From positions 313,953 through 377,952 of the forward strand of contig CAJNDS010002418.1 in NCBI GenBank assembly GCA_905221605.1: a DNA stretch of 64,000 nt, given 5' to 3'. Below, one piece after another: positions 10,047 to 21,866 of the stretch. Position 1 is the stretch's first letter, and every line of letters begins with the position of its first letter. This DNA is from Symbiodinium natans. Lineage: Eukaryota > Sar > Dinophyceae > Suessiales > Symbiodiniaceae. The position numbers and the translations under genes were made by a program. Under the pieces are notes generated by a model. It worked only from the letters and a program-made list of their open reading frames with translations. It did not search any database and was not told where the DNA came from.

Positions 10047-12753
10047 AAGGACCCCGCGAACGAGCTACCTCCCGAGGTGATGGCCAAGGCGCGTCTCGAA
10101 GAATCTCATGAGAAAAAAAAGGTCCCTGGAGCTTTGCGTCCTTGTGGCTTAGAACTTCTCTCTTGGGTTGGAGGGTCACAGATGGCCACTCAAAGTGCGT
10201 GTCAAGCGGGAATTGGCACCCCCTTCCCCCCTTGCAAGATGGCCCCATCACTTCTTTCTTTGCGTGGCCCCGACCTCAAGGTCACCAGGGTTGTTGGATT
10301 AAGGTCCTATAGGCTGCAAGACGCCTCGACGCACATGCTCGCGAGGCGACGGGCCTACCAGTGGAGGTCATCAAAGCCTTGAATGAGGGAAAAGACCCAA
10401 GTCAACTTCCGCAGGCCGGCAAGGGGTCTGTGCATGTTCCAGAAGCTCTTCCGGACCAGTTTGCCGCTCCAAGGCCAACTCCCAGAACATGACCCTCTTC
10501 GGACTGAGTGCCACGGCCTCTTAGCTCAAGTCATTGCATGGTTTTGGGTGTTCGTAATGTGCTCCCCTTCAAAGCAAGATCGGCATCTAAACGAGCTTCG
10601 TCAACCAATGCCGGCTGGGTCTGCTAATCCCTGGACCTCATTTCGCGGTAGCGACTGCACTGCGACTCCGGGCCCAAAACCGGCCACGTCCGGAAATCCT
10701 AGTGTCATCTTGATTGCGCTCGTTTTGGGGATTCTGAGCTCAGATGCAAGCCATCCCGCCAGAGCTCCTTCCCATGATGACCGGCCCCTTGGCAAAGAAG
10801 CTCAAGTTGCCCATCAAGGCAGGAGCTGAGAAGCACTTGAAGCACCAGCGAGAGCCTGTACCTGTTAAAAAAAGGGAGTCAGAAGCGCAGGTGGCAAACT
10901 CGATCCTCAAAAACTTCGCGAATGCCACCTACCTGGCGGAGCTGTACCCCAGCACCAGGACAGGTGGAAATCCAATCTTGGATGTTATAGTTTCTGTATC
11001 TATATGTCTTTGAGGGCCGACTTTGAGCCTTGCATGACACAGCGGCAGGAGCGTGGTCGGACAGGAAGAAAACAGGCTCCAACGATGCTTTCTTGGACAT
11101 GTGTTGGGGGGAGTTGATCGACAGCGTGCCTAGAGTGCCTCTGATGCAAGGGAGCGCAGCCTCTTCACAAGTCCGCTGCTGCCACTGCCTGTGCCGCTGG
11201 AGCTGACATGTCACGTGTGCACAGAAGTGCGCAGCGGCCCAAGTTGCAGAGTCTGCTTCTGCAGGAGAATGGTGAGTTGCAGCGAGATCGCGACACGTTC
11301 AAGGCCGAAAAGTGGGCAGTCTGGAAGTGAATTGTGCTGCGCAAGGGGTGAGTAGCAGTGACCAGGCAACTTTGGTCTCGGTGGACGATGACTTGGTGCA
11401 ATGGCTTTTCAGCCTGAGGCTCAGACATCCGAGGACATCGGAGGCCACTTGCTGCCGTAGGCTCTTGCTCCCCAGGTGAGGAGGAGAAGGGGCCCGTGGT
11501 GTATGTTGCCTTCGGCAGTATTGTCAGACCTCACGAGGACTCTGTTGACGTTTCCAGAACAGTTGAAAGTTCCCCCTGCAGTCCCAACATCTCCTCAGCT
11601 GGCTGGCGGAAGGATCTGCTCAAGAAGCTCGCTGCGGCCTTGGACGGCGGAGACGAGTGGCGTGTACTTTGGGCAACAGCCCCAGCTTGACTACCTAAAG
11701 CAAATAACGACTTTCACGATGGGTCCTCAAAGTGAACAGGGTCGACCGAGCTGAGCAGTAGGAATGACATGAGGTACTACCCGAGGAGCTGCAACAGCAT
11801 CTTCCTCAACACAAACCTGGACGTTGGCGCGTGGAGAAATTTGTGCCACAGGCAAGCGGATACAGATGATTCGATGTGACCCATTTGGGTAGTGACCTGC
11901 GTTTCGGCCTTATCAGCTACCTTGAAGTCATCAAGTCGCTGTCAGTGGCTTCTGATTCTTGCCCTCCGTCGCAGGCTGACGTCCTGAAGAGCAACAGGCG
12001 ATTTGGGCCTTGCTGCTGCTTCGCTGCCTCACTGTTGATAAAGGAATGCCGTACTTCTTTGCAAGTTGTCTCGAGCCCTGACAATGTGCACCAGCCGCTG
12101 AGCCGCTGAGCCGCTAAGTAAGCCCTCCGGCTAGAGGATGCTAGAGGGTTTCATCAGCCCAGAAGGGCCAGACTTAGAAGGCATCTTTCTTCATGCATTT
12201 TTCGAGCTCGCCGGGGGCACCCATTCTGCAAGGATCACGTATGATCACGTAGGGCTACGTGAGCCAACTGTCACACTGACCTACAAGAGGCGCTGCTTTG
12301 TTCATGTCCTGACCTGCAGGGTCAGATGCTTCTTGTCGCACATGGGTGCAAACAGCACTACGGAACCTCGATGGCACAACAGTGCAGTAGCTTCGAGTGG
12401 CTAAACTTGGCTTGGCTGCTTCTGTCGAGGAGTCACTGGTTTGCGGTGTTCCAATGATGTGTTGCCTTTGCCTCAGGCACATTACTTTTTACACATTACA
12501 CTACACACACACACAGAGATACGCACACCTTGCACTGCCATGTTCTCTTGAGCATGTGAGGCCCATTCTACATGGATCAGTTTGAATGGACAAAGACTGT
12601 TTGCGATCATGTGGGGGCTGGCCTAATGGCCGTGGACCCATTTGCGGTGTTGTCGCATCGCTTCACCATGGCACCATAAGCTGACTGCTGCCTTGCCCAG
12701 GTGAAGAAGTCATTTTCGAGCGAGGAAGTTAGAGAGATCCTCCGGAGGCGCAG
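10047..12753 (+). CDS. UDP-glycosyltransferase (GT1-like), multi-exon
   Basis: The C-terminal, nucleotide-sugar-binding half is clear. Exon 11476-11690 has VVYVAFGSIV; 11774-11851 has VLPEELQQ ending EKFVPQ; 11975-11997 has ADVLK; 12320-12362 has FLSHMGANSTT, where plant enzymes have HCGWNS; 12430-12460 has ESLVCGVPMM; 12561-about 12680 has PFYMDQFEWTKTV; 12701-12753 is a charged helix. Joined, they follow the family order (VSFGS, WxPQ, HxGxNS, GVPM, PxxxDQ). Upstream candidates for the acceptor-binding half are 10047-10121, 10361-10499 and 10744-10983, the last with a family-like segment before its GT donor. Donors at 11852 and 11998 are GC; the one near 12363 appears to be GA. Family role: transfer of sugar from UDP-sugar to a lipophilic acceptor; the substrate cannot be read. 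True start and stop are not determined. Confidence 0.75.
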
Positions 12754-14274
12754 GGGTGCACAGGGTTGCACGACGGATTCAGCACTGCTCTGGAGGACCT
12801 CGGGCGCAACTGAGTTCTCGAGCCGTAGACTGGATGTCTGAATGGCGTTTGTCAGATGTTCTGGGCTCTTGGCTCAACACTCAGGTTTGTTGCCCTCGTC
12901 TTGGGCCTTCACAATATGCCTTCGGATCACCACACTCCAAAGACAGACTCAGCACTGTTGCCTTTCGGTAAGCTCATCCAGAAGTGTGGTTTGGTCACCT
13001 TTATGTAGCGCGTCCAGCGCCTCCGGATGGCGCGCCCTCTGAAATGGCTCGCGTTGCAGCGCAGGAAGGGCCAGGGTCATCCAGGGCCTGTCAAGTTCTT
13101 TCGCACTGCATTCTGCATCGCCTTATCTTTGCAAGGCTTCGCTTGCCCCAGCGGCTCCCTGGCACGGGTGCCTTCAGGCGGCTTGCTGAGTGTCTTGGTG
13201 TGCTTGATTGTCAATTGTGCTTGAAAGCAGCTCTTTTCGGCCTCCAGGAGCTTCACCGAGGAGCGCGAGGAGGGTGATGCGCATGGGCTGGAGCACCCGG
13301 ACCAGTACATGGACCAGCTGCAACACGCATCACATGAACGGATCTGTCATGAGAACTTGTCAGCTCGGCGGGACACTGGTCTACTGTTCTTGGTGACTAG
13401 AGGACACGGTCGGCCAAGAAGGCAGGCAGACAAAGGCTCTCCGGGATTGCAAGTGCAAGTGCACATACAAGTGAAAAGGGGGCGATGGTGTGATGGCAGG
13501 ACGACGAGGATCAGGTCGAACTGATGGAGTGGCAAAGTCCCTGGCCCTTTGTGTCTGCCGCGGACTTGAAACTCTGTGAGCTTTCGGCGGGTCCGCACTG
13601 GCCATGGAAGCCCAGCATGGCTTCCATGCTCCAGGACTCAGTTGAAAGATGTTTGAAAGTCTCTTGTGCATCTGGGCACAATCGAACAAGCAAAAATCAA
13701 GCGAGCAATTATTAGCACACATATGGATGATTGAAAGGATGCGTCGGAGAAGGTGAGGCCGGAGTTGCAGATCGCCGACCCCAGCGTGGATGCCATGCTG
13801 GCTGCGGGACTGCACATTGACATGGTGAATCACATGACCCTTGGTGTCATGTGGCGGGGAGTCACACGGAGGCTGGCTTGGACTCCAAGCTGGACCTCCC
13901 GGTGGTCGCGCGCACAGCGGCTGACAGCAATCGGGAGGATCTTTGGGAGTGGCTGCACGAACGCAAGGCTCTTTCGCGGCAGACTCTGCAGATGTCTCGA
14001 ATGGGTCAAGCGAGCCTCGGCAGGCTATGCTGCAGAAGTGCCATACTGGCAGTCTGGCCGTGATCCTGAGCAGCCTGACGCGTGCGTCTGGGAGCTCACA
14101 GAGGCTTCAACATGTTTGTAGCGGCTTAGAACCCAGTCTGCTCACGATTGCAAGTGCACTTTGCAGGAGCCAAGGGCAAATGTGCAGAGACCTCCTGCGG
14201 CATGTTGCCAACGAGATGCTTCAGCGCCGCCTCAGTCCAAGGTGCCTCATCTTGGGGCTTTCATCTAGGTATCA
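12754..14274 (+). CDS. Candidate exons, possibly the 3' part of the glycosyltransferase
   Basis: Readable + blocks follow the last glycosyltransferase exon: about 13250-13380 (acidic, His rich, beginning SFTEEREEGD), about 13742-13830 (VRPELQIADPSVDAMLAAG) and about 13870-13995 (LDLPVVARTAADSNREDLW). Spacing and strand fit downstream exons of the same gene or the start of another. No motif identifies them. A GCCGCTGAG repeat at about 12097-12118 and a CA-rich run at about 12500-12520 fall just upstream. Confidence 0.25.
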
Positions 14275-14341
14275 GTTATATATATATATATATATATACA
14301 CGCACACATATCTTTTCTATCTATCTATCTATCTATCTGTC

Positions 14342-14374
<33 letters not shown>

Positions 14375-14525
14375 GGTCAACCCCTCCACCATGATCCAAG
14401 CCCCTAGAACCTTCGAGCCATGGGCGTGGATCATGGGGGAGGGGGAATACTATGATGTACTATGTGCTTATATATATATATATAATATGTGCGTACATAT
14501 ATGTAGATATTACATGTATATATGT
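14275..14525 (+). repeat. Microsatellite cluster (TA, TATC, TA)
   Basis: A (TA)n run at about 14277-14298 is followed by a CA-rich stretch, about seven TATC units, and further (TA)n to about 14374. A second TA-rich cluster lies at 14470-14525. No gene is visible within. Confidence 0.9.
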
Positions 14526-16900
14526 TTGCTATATTGCGGTTGGCCGATGGCCTGCAATGCAAGGCATGCTCTGGTCATGCTGGCTGCTCTGAAGGTCGAG
14601 GTGCAAGGAGGCCCCGCACGAAGTCATGGAGGGAAAACCACATCGAAGAGCCCTTGCCTGCGCAGGGGATTGCGACGAGAAGCCGGTCTCTGTTCCCGAT
14701 TTGTTGGCGCTTGTCTCTGACACTCTCCAGCGGCACGAGGCTGCTCAAGCAACATAGCGAATCTCCACGGCCCATGTCAGCGATTCAACAGCATTTTCGT
14801 GAGTTCAGTCTTCCTGGGCCTCTGAAGGATGGAGGTCGTCGGTTGCCTCGCGCGGACGTCATCACTGCCTTGGAGGGACTGGCCGCCCTGCGGAGCACAC
14901 AGCTGGAATTGCAGGATGCGCAGAGGAGAGACGTTCTACCAGATGTTGCAGTTTCGAGCATCAGCGCAAAAAACAGTGGTTCAGTTCACTTCGGCAAGTT
15001 ACCTGCAGGAATCGGGTACTCAGCCTGGTGAAGCTGTTGATCTGCGAGCTGCATGGCGGGCTCGGCTTGTCCTTGCTCCTGGCCCAAAGCGGCCAGAGCC
15101 AGAGTGGCCAGAACCAGGGCTCATTATTGAGGCTGGGGATGTCGACATGACTAGATCTCGCCAAGCGTAAGACACTTTGCGGGAGGCTGTTGGCAGCACT
15201 GGCGCACTTCCCCGAAGCAGCAGGGCCAACTGCAAAGTGGCTCGCCGCCTTAGGCGGCGTACGCTGGACCCGAGAGGCTCGGGCACCGCGGGCTGTGACT
15301 GCGCGCAGGGTCACGACGTAAGGTTCCTGAAGAGTTGTTGAGACGGAAAAGTCCGAAAGATTGAGGCTTCGCCCTGACCTGCAGGCGACGGCTTCCCAAG
15401 AAACGACGGCGGCAGCCTTGCACATCCTCACAGTGCAAGTTAGTCCTGATTTCCCTCTCTGAGTGTACGAGGCCGCTGCAGCTTTTGTGCTCTCGCGATG
15501 CGGAGCCTGGGCGTCGGCGCGTGCCGGGTACTTGCTGTCGCAGGCTCAGGGTTTGGAGGAGGGGGCCATGCAGAGCTTTCCGTTTTTCGGTAGGCCAGAG
15601 TTTCTTGTGCGTCGAACGATGGGTAACAAAACTACACCGAACCAGAAGCTGAATGTGGCGGCCGGTTGATCCCTGGCAAAAGAATTTGCACCACTGCATC
15701 TTTCATCTTTGGGCCCGCCACATTTTTGATGCCTGGCCCTTGCCCCCTGGGTACCCATGTCTAGCCCTGCAGACAGACGAGGAAGCCTCTTTGCCTCTAA
15801 TCTGAGCTCTTGGCCTCTTCGACTCTTAGGTCTTTGGCAGATCCCCAACCGAAATACGAATCTGCGTCGAACTGTTTTAAACAGTGGGCAGATGCAGCCA
15901 GGTCATGCAGGATTGTTATCATCCACGGTACATCCCACTGCAGTTTACACGCAAGTAGGGGAGGTGGGGAAGGCAACCAGGCGGCGATGCACTTTGTGAG
16001 CTTTCAACGCCCATGTACTCCGAAGGAGTTATGGACCCTCGCCTGTACGTGCCGCCAACACCGCAAATATCAACCATCCCAAGCATTTGGTCCTTCAAGT
16101 GCAGTCGGGGCTTCCATGAGGGCTGTCGTGGGTACTTCTTGGTGTGGCACAGCTCCTGCAGAGAGCTGCTCTGACTTGTTGCGTGCCGTTTCTCTTTGAT
16201 TGGAAGGCGCTGCGTCGGGACGCCCAGTGCTCCGCGTCCACGGACGCCTCCGCGGAGTCCACAGACGATTCCGAGGGGTCGGGGCGTCCGTTCCTGGTGG
16301 AGGATTCGGAGCTGATCACAGCGACTGCAGGACTGGATTGACGAACTGGGATCAAACGGGTCATGCGCGACCGTTGTGTTCTTGCGGCCCTTTCCGTCTA
16401 TGGTCATTACTGTACGGCACTCCGCCTTGAAATGCAGATTCTTGACAACACGCTGTCGACCTGTGGGCGACTATGGTCCCTGCAAGGATCCTGGTGGCTG
16501 GCCGCCGTTGCGCAGTCAGGCATGGACATAGAGAGCGCTGTGGGCTTTGAGGCCAGGGATACGTTCTGATGCTAAGACAGCCAAGACCAGAGAGGGCGCG
16601 GCTTGAGAGGCTTTAGCAGAGCGCGCTCCCACCGCGCTGTTTGCCGCGGCTAAGCGCCTGGGTCCGGTGCTTGGCACGATCCACGCTCGGGGCATTCCTT
16701 CTCGGTGGTGCAGCTGAGAGCGTTGGGACGTGGCGGTACTCGCCGTGTCTTCGAAGTGTCTCCTCCACCTTGTGCCGCCCAGGCGCCGAGGCAGAGAGCG
16801 GCGCTAAAGTGCGCGCTCTTTGGGCGCTGCATGCTCTGGGCAAAGCCTCTGAAGAGCAGGAAGACACTGCTGTAGCTTGGGCTGGACGCAGGCATCAAGG
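14526..16900 (+). CDS. Candidate exons of unassigned gene(s)
   Basis: Several + blocks read as protein. About 14858-14935 has DVITALEGLAALRSTQLE. About 15040-15170 ends LIIEAGDVDMTRSRQA before a stop. About 15180-15320 contains EAAGPTAKWLAALGG. About 15464-15668 is Ala rich, starting YEAAAAFVLSRCGAW. About 16030-16100 starts MDPRLYVPPTP. About 16200-16340 is Ser/Asp/Glu rich and ends at TGA. They lack a shared recognisable family and may belong to more than one gene. Minus-strand frames over the same interval are open but Arg/Ser rich and look like shadows. Confidence 0.25.
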
Positions 16901-18015
16901 CCAAGTCGGTAATGTGTGGCTTTTGTGCGCATTCCGCGCAGGAGCTTGCCGATTCCCTTCTGAAGCAGCTCGCTGAATCTGATTCGAGCGGCCTCCTGGC
17001 AAAGATGGTACCAGCCTAGAAGAACAAACGTGGCTCGACCCTCCAGAGAGGGCTTCAGGGACGTCTCACCATGTTCCATGATTCATTTTCGGCAATCTTC
17101 AGGCTTCTCTCCGGAAAGCTGGTGGCTATTGCGAGAATTGCAGCCAGTAATGAAGCCATCTCAGGACCGGTGCTTTGCATTCGCAGCCTGCTTGGCAATG
17201 CTCTGATGCGATGCCCTGCGAGGAGGAGGAGGCTGAGGGTGGGACGAGCCCCTTCTCTAAGTGGAAGGACGAGCTGACGCGAAGTCTTGAGGCTCACGGT
17301 GGCTTTGCCGGCTTTGTGCAGGCTTTTGCCAGAGGCTGTGCTAGGTAAAGCACAGTGAGCCATAGTGAGTTTTTGGTTGCACAGCGAACTCAGTGAAACT
17401 CATGATCTAACCCGACTCTACCTCGCATGAGGCAGAGAGAGCCGCCTGGACATCGGAGAGGGGCGAAGAGCTCGCTAGAGTTGTCCAGGACATCGCTTCT
17501 TCATCTTCTTCTGCTTCTGGTGGCCAAGTCGTAGCATCCTGCAAGCATCATAGCGTGCCAGCGCGTCGAGTCAGGATCTTGGGGCCTCCGGCGATGATGC
17601 AGTGTGACCTGCCAGGGAAACATTGGGAAACTGAAGATGGGCCTTTGATGAAGTTCCCCCCCCCCCCCCCCGTGCCTTCGAATTGTTTGTCAAGGACGGC
17701 CTTCCTCGCGGAGCCTTTCTGTGTCTCAGCTCTGGATTTCTCTTGTATTCTTGAATTTTTCATGCATATGAGCTCCAGGGGTGATGTTGCAATTGTCTCG
17801 AGCTTTCTGGAGCTTTCCTTCACATCTATAGGCCTTGCACTGCACTGGCCACATCGGGGGAAGGCGCTGGACCTCGTTCCTTGGTGCAGATGGCTTGGAG
17901 CGCTGACTGGGTTGCAACTTTTGCATTGCGCGCAAAGGATGACCACCAGTCACCGGTGACACGCGTGCTGCGGCGGCAGCACTGGGCTGCCATCCTGCCA
18001 GAAGTGGAGGCTTGA
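16901..18015 (+). CDS. Unrecognised multi-exon gene (partial)
   Basis: Exon-like blocks occur at 16943-17017 (ELADSLLKQLAESDSSG), about 17190-17345 (acidic, then FSKWKDELTRSLEAHGG), about 17432-17650 (ELARVVQDIASSSSSASGG, continuing into a Pro run encoded by a C homopolymer near 17658-17671), about 17672-17740 (AFELFVKDGLPRGAF) and 17889-18015 (MAWSADWVATFALRAKDD, ending at TGA). All are on + and flanked by AG acceptors. The reading suggests one acidic, helical protein, but no family is recognised and exon order is inferred only from position. Confidence 0.3.
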
Positions 18016-18562
18016 AGGGCAGAAGAGACGTGGACAAAATGCGACAACACCTGTGGCGCTGCAGGTGAAAGAAGTGAGCCTAACAGAGTGGGATGAGGCG
18101 CACGATGTGGCGAGCTCATAATATGTCGAATGCGTCGTCCCTTCCTCGCGACATATCCACATTGGAGTGGCCAGGATGGAGGAAAGAATCGGTTGCTTAT
18201 CCTACAAGACCTCCTTGGCAGTGAGCCGCCAGAGTGAAGTACACAAAAAGGAAAGCCGCGAGACTCGCATGCCTCACCTTGGTCCAAAGGTGTCGTGCAG
18301 CCGTGCAGCTGACTTGAAGATTTGGAGATCTGGGGCGTGTTGCACCAGGCTCCTGAACGAGCCGCTCTTCACTGAGAGGGCGCGCCGGATTTCGCGGGTA
18401 ATGCGCTCACAGGCCCCGGCTGTCAGATGCGAGAGACCGCGAGAGCCCTGAATCCTGAGTGGAGGCAGCTAAAGCCCCCAAATTTCCCAACAACACCCTT
18501 CCCCGGCACACTAGAAGGAAGTCACCAACTCGACCCTCACGCCTCCTATGGATGAAAAAACA
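18016..18562. other. No supported gene
   Basis: A + frame at 18270-18451 and an alternative frame containing EDLEIWGVLHQAPERAAL are both open. Neither has confirming splice partners. Confidence 0.3.
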
Positions 18563-18640
18563 AGATGAATATAGATGAATAGACATGAATATAGATGAAT
18601 ATAGATGAATATAGATGAATATAGATGAATATAGATGAAA
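18563..18640 (+). repeat. 10-bp minisatellite, unit ATAGATGAAT, about 7-8 copies
   Basis: Near-perfect head-to-tail copies, with one variant (AGACATGAAT) in the second full unit. The minus strand reads as a Tyr/Ile/Ser/Phe repeat that creates artificial ORFs. Confidence 0.9.
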
Positions 18641-20094
18641 TACAGAAGATGCCCGATGTTGCGACCCCGGAGAGGCCGACGCCGTTTTGGCAAAGCTCGG
18701 CCCCGAGATGTCCGTCCCTGAGGGCAGCAACCTCGGAGCCGGAGCATCGGCCGCCTGGGCACCGCCTTATATGCCTTAAGGGGCATCCTTAAGACCCGGG
18801 CATTTTTGTTTTTATGTTTCTTGGCTGCCTCTGGGTTCTCGTTGTTTTTTTGTTTCTTTTTTTGGGGGGGGAGTTAAGAAAGGGGGGGTTTACGGGGGCC
18901 TTGCTGTAGGTTCCTGCTCCTTTTCAGAATGGAGTTGCATCAGATGGGTTGAGCGAGGTCCTGGGGGCGTTTGGGTCTCCCAGGTCCGGGACTTCTATAA
19001 GACCATAGGGTTTATGGGCGTTGTGTCTGATCTATCGAGAAAAGGCATGGAATTTTGAATTCAGGGGGGAGAAAGCGCCCTCACCCTCGCGATTTCGTCG
19101 ATTTCGTCTCACCTTCTGAGTCGCCAGGTCAGTGCTGCGCTCATCCTCGCTGCCCTTGCAAAGGCACAGTGCTTTCCTCTAAGGCAACTTGCTCCTGCGC
19201 CGTGTTGCAGGTTGGACTTCTTATAATAAGAACCCGAATCCCGAACCCGAAAGAAACTGTTGTGGAGTTGGAGGCCAAGAGCTGATTTCGGCTGTAGGGT
19301 TTTGCACAGACCGGGTTTCTGTCCAACCGCCCCCAACTCCTTAAGCCCTGAGGGCCCCTAAAAAGGCCCCTAAAAAGGCCCAACAGCGCCTCGAAAAGCG
19401 TCGGCCAGGAGCCACCATACTTCGTCTTCCAGGTGGGCCCCTTTGCTGTCATCCTCACTCTTGCGCGGCTTTTCTGGGACCCATGCCGTAGCTTTCCAGA
19501 ATGAAGGTGTCTGCTTTGGGGGGTTCCGTTTGTAAGAGGGTTATATTCTTTTGGGGCATATGGCATATGGGGCGTACCTCTGTTTTTGGACATGCCCGGT
19601 CAGCTTGTCTAGGGGCACCCCCGGAAGGAGTCAGAGAAGGACACCCGAAATCATAGAGAACTGACCATCCAACTCCCACATGTCCTCTAAACCCCAAAAG
19701 CCAGAACCCCTAAACTTCCCAACAGGCCGTCGCGGAGACCACAAAGTCGGCAGAGGCAGACGTTCGCCAGTGAGAAATCACAAATCGCGGAGACTGCCCC
19801 GACTTTGCGACCAGCGCGCGAAAATCCGGCCCTTGCTCAAAATTTCAAATTTCATGATGTTGCACTTCTCCACGTACTCTTGCTGGATTTCTTCTTGAAT
19901 GGGTCAGCTGCAGTGGCCCAAGCTGCCAAAAGTCGCCCTTTTTTCAAGTGTCTCCAAAACCAGATCCAACAGGCCAAAAAGGGGCCTAAGCAAGTGAGAA
20001 CGATCTAGAAGCATGGCTTGAACGCCTGGCCGTTCAGTTCCAAGCTGCTTTGCCATGATTTCAACAAGCAAAACTGGGTTGCCCATGTCGGATC
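18641..20094. other. Unassigned; T-rich and G-rich tracts
   Basis: Holds T-rich and G-rich homopolymer stretches at about 18806-18890 and a short direct repeat (CCCCTAAAAAGG twice) near 19354-19378. Possible exon fragments occur at about 19870-20005 and just before the BTB gene (about 20007-20055, DLEAWLERLAVQFQAALP), which could be its upstream exon. Confidence 0.3.
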
Positions 20095-20735
20095 ATGCCG
20101 ATGGTCAAGCTGAATGTGGGCGGGCGCATCTTTCGCACGTCTGAAGGGACGCTGCGGGCTTGTGGAGACTTCTGTGCTCGATTGCTACTCTTTTGCATTT
20201 CCTGATAGGTACAGAGGCCTTGCGAAACAGCGCACACACCCCCAACATGTCAAATGTGAATCGAGAAAGGAAGACAAACATTCTGTCCGTGCTGAGAGGT
20301 TGGATGGCGAAGTCCCTGTTGACCGTGACGAGGCTGGTGCCACAGCTTTGTCGTGTGGATGCAGCTTACCAGTGCACCCTGAAAGGATGGGACGCTCTTC
20401 TTGGACAGGGACCCAGACCTTTTCGATTGGGTCCTGCGCTTTGCTCGGACAGGTGGCTTGGCAACACGCAGATTAGAGTGCCACTTTGAAACTCCGCCTC
20501 TCCAGAGGTGAAATCCCAAAGGACATGCCGGGTGCCTTGAAGGAGCTGCGGCGTTTGAACTTTCTGTTGGCTTGGTCCGCGTGCTGTGTGCGTTTGATTC
20601 CAGGGAGGTGCCAACGAAGACAGGCCACCAGCACGAAGCAGTGTGCAGGCTGAGTTTGACTTCCTGCTGTTGGAGTGGCCGCCATGCTGCCAGCGATGTG
20701 GGGTGTACTTCGACGTAGCACGCTTCCGGTTTTGA
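20095..20735 (+). CDS. BTB/POZ (KCTD-type T1) domain protein
   Basis: The exon starting ATG at 20095 or 20101 encodes VKLNVGGRIFRTSEGTLR, the hallmark first strand and helix of the potassium-channel tetramerisation BTB fold. Exon about 20297-20332 gives GEVPVDRDE. Exon 20386-about 20455 gives DGTLFLDRDPDLFDWVLRFA, matching the family's DRDP-F--IL-F-R-G core. Exon about 20471-20565 continues GEIPKDMPGALKELRRL, and 20649-20735 ends with a CCQRC cluster before TGA. The intron 20333-20385 is only 53 bp and must open with GC to keep VDRDE|DGT in frame. KCTD-type proteins usually oligomerise and many act as cullin-3 adaptors; that role here is inference. The gene may continue past 20735. Confidence 0.8.
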
Positions 20736-21500
20736 ATGGTACGGCTGTTGCAGTTCTCCCAGTTGATCTTCGCGGGTCATTTTGGGTTTGGCGACGGCTT
20801 GGAGTCAGCAAAGGCAACACCGACACGTCGTGCCGACACCACCGTTTTCCTTGGCTGGAGGACTCTGCTTTTTCAACTGCGGGTCTGATTTTCGTAAGTC
20901 TTTTGGATCTAAGGCTCGGAGGCATGTTTTGCTGAGTAAGTTTAGTCTTGCATGGCTTCTTTTCAATACTTTATCTGAAAGAACATCTCATTTATTCTGA
21001 TTTAGTTGGTCTTATTTGTCTTCGGCATGATGATCACGCTGAGCGGCTCTGCAGACGGAGGATGTGGAAATCTCTCGCGAAGATCGCGTTTGCTGCCCTT
21101 GGCCTGAAAGATCTGAAAAAGGTTGCTGCAAAAATTGCGGCACGGAGATCCTTGCCTGCAGCCTGCAGGCGCCAGTACTGGAGCTACGCCTGACAAGCAT
21201 GCGGAGCCTGTGCGGCTAGTTTTATGTTTGCTCAGGATCTGTGGTCGACAGGTATTCAAGCCGAGGACCTAGAGAACCCAAGGCGGTGATAGAGTCGCAG
21301 CACAAGCTTCGTGATCTCCATCCTGTTAAACGAGGTCTTATGTCAAGCGCTACATCTGCTGCAAAGGGCGAGTCGACGAGCCTGGTTGCCGTCGATGCTG
21401 CCATGAACTCCCTCCGGATCCTGATCCACCCTGTTTGGAACGGACAGCGCTGAACAAAAGCATCGTCCCAATATGGTTCAGTCCCTTGCCGGTGAGGGGG
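20736..21500. other. Possible further exons; frame ambiguous
   Basis: At about 21060-21215 two + frames are both readable: one Lys/Ala rich (SLAKIAFAALGLKDLKKVAA), the other Cys rich with a CCKNCGTEI zinc-ribbon-like pattern that could extend the BTB gene. A + frame at 21241-21453 is open without a motif. Confidence 0.25.
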
Positions 21501-21545
21501 AGCATCATCGATCATCATCGATCATCATCGATCATCATCGATCAT
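21501..21545 (+). repeat. 10-bp minisatellite, unit ATCATCATCG, about 4 copies
   Basis: Four near-exact consecutive copies. The next 60 bp encode a hydrophobic stretch (VLGGMALVLVALLGPAA) that may be a small membrane exon beginning at about 21563. Confidence 0.9.
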
Positions 21546-21866
21546 ACTATGGCTCCCCTCGCAGGTGCTGGGAGGGATGGCTCTCGTCCTCGTGGCTTTG
21601 CTCGGACCTGCTGCAGCCACAGCTGTGTGAGCTGAAGCAGCAATATAGCAGTTCTGTCGACCGTCAACATCTTTCGCAAGTGTTTGCGTCTAAGGTCGCA
21701 CCGTCGGCTGTGAAGGCCTTCGCATGCCCGTGCTATGTTAGGTGATTTTGACAAAGGTCATCAGCATGTTGATGTAGTGACGTGCCAATCGTACCAGTTT
21801 CTCGTCACTACAAGTTACTAGCCACTTTGTGAGTTCGATCACTCGCATGCCGGTGCCTTGCAACTC

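Noticed and set aside
18511-18786. Minus-strand ORF with Tyr-Ile-His-Leu-Tyr-Ser-Ser repeats
   Set aside because: Translation of the 10-bp minisatellite.
20250-20925. Minus-strand ORFs of 150-176 codons
   Set aside because: Shadows of the BTB/POZ exons on +.
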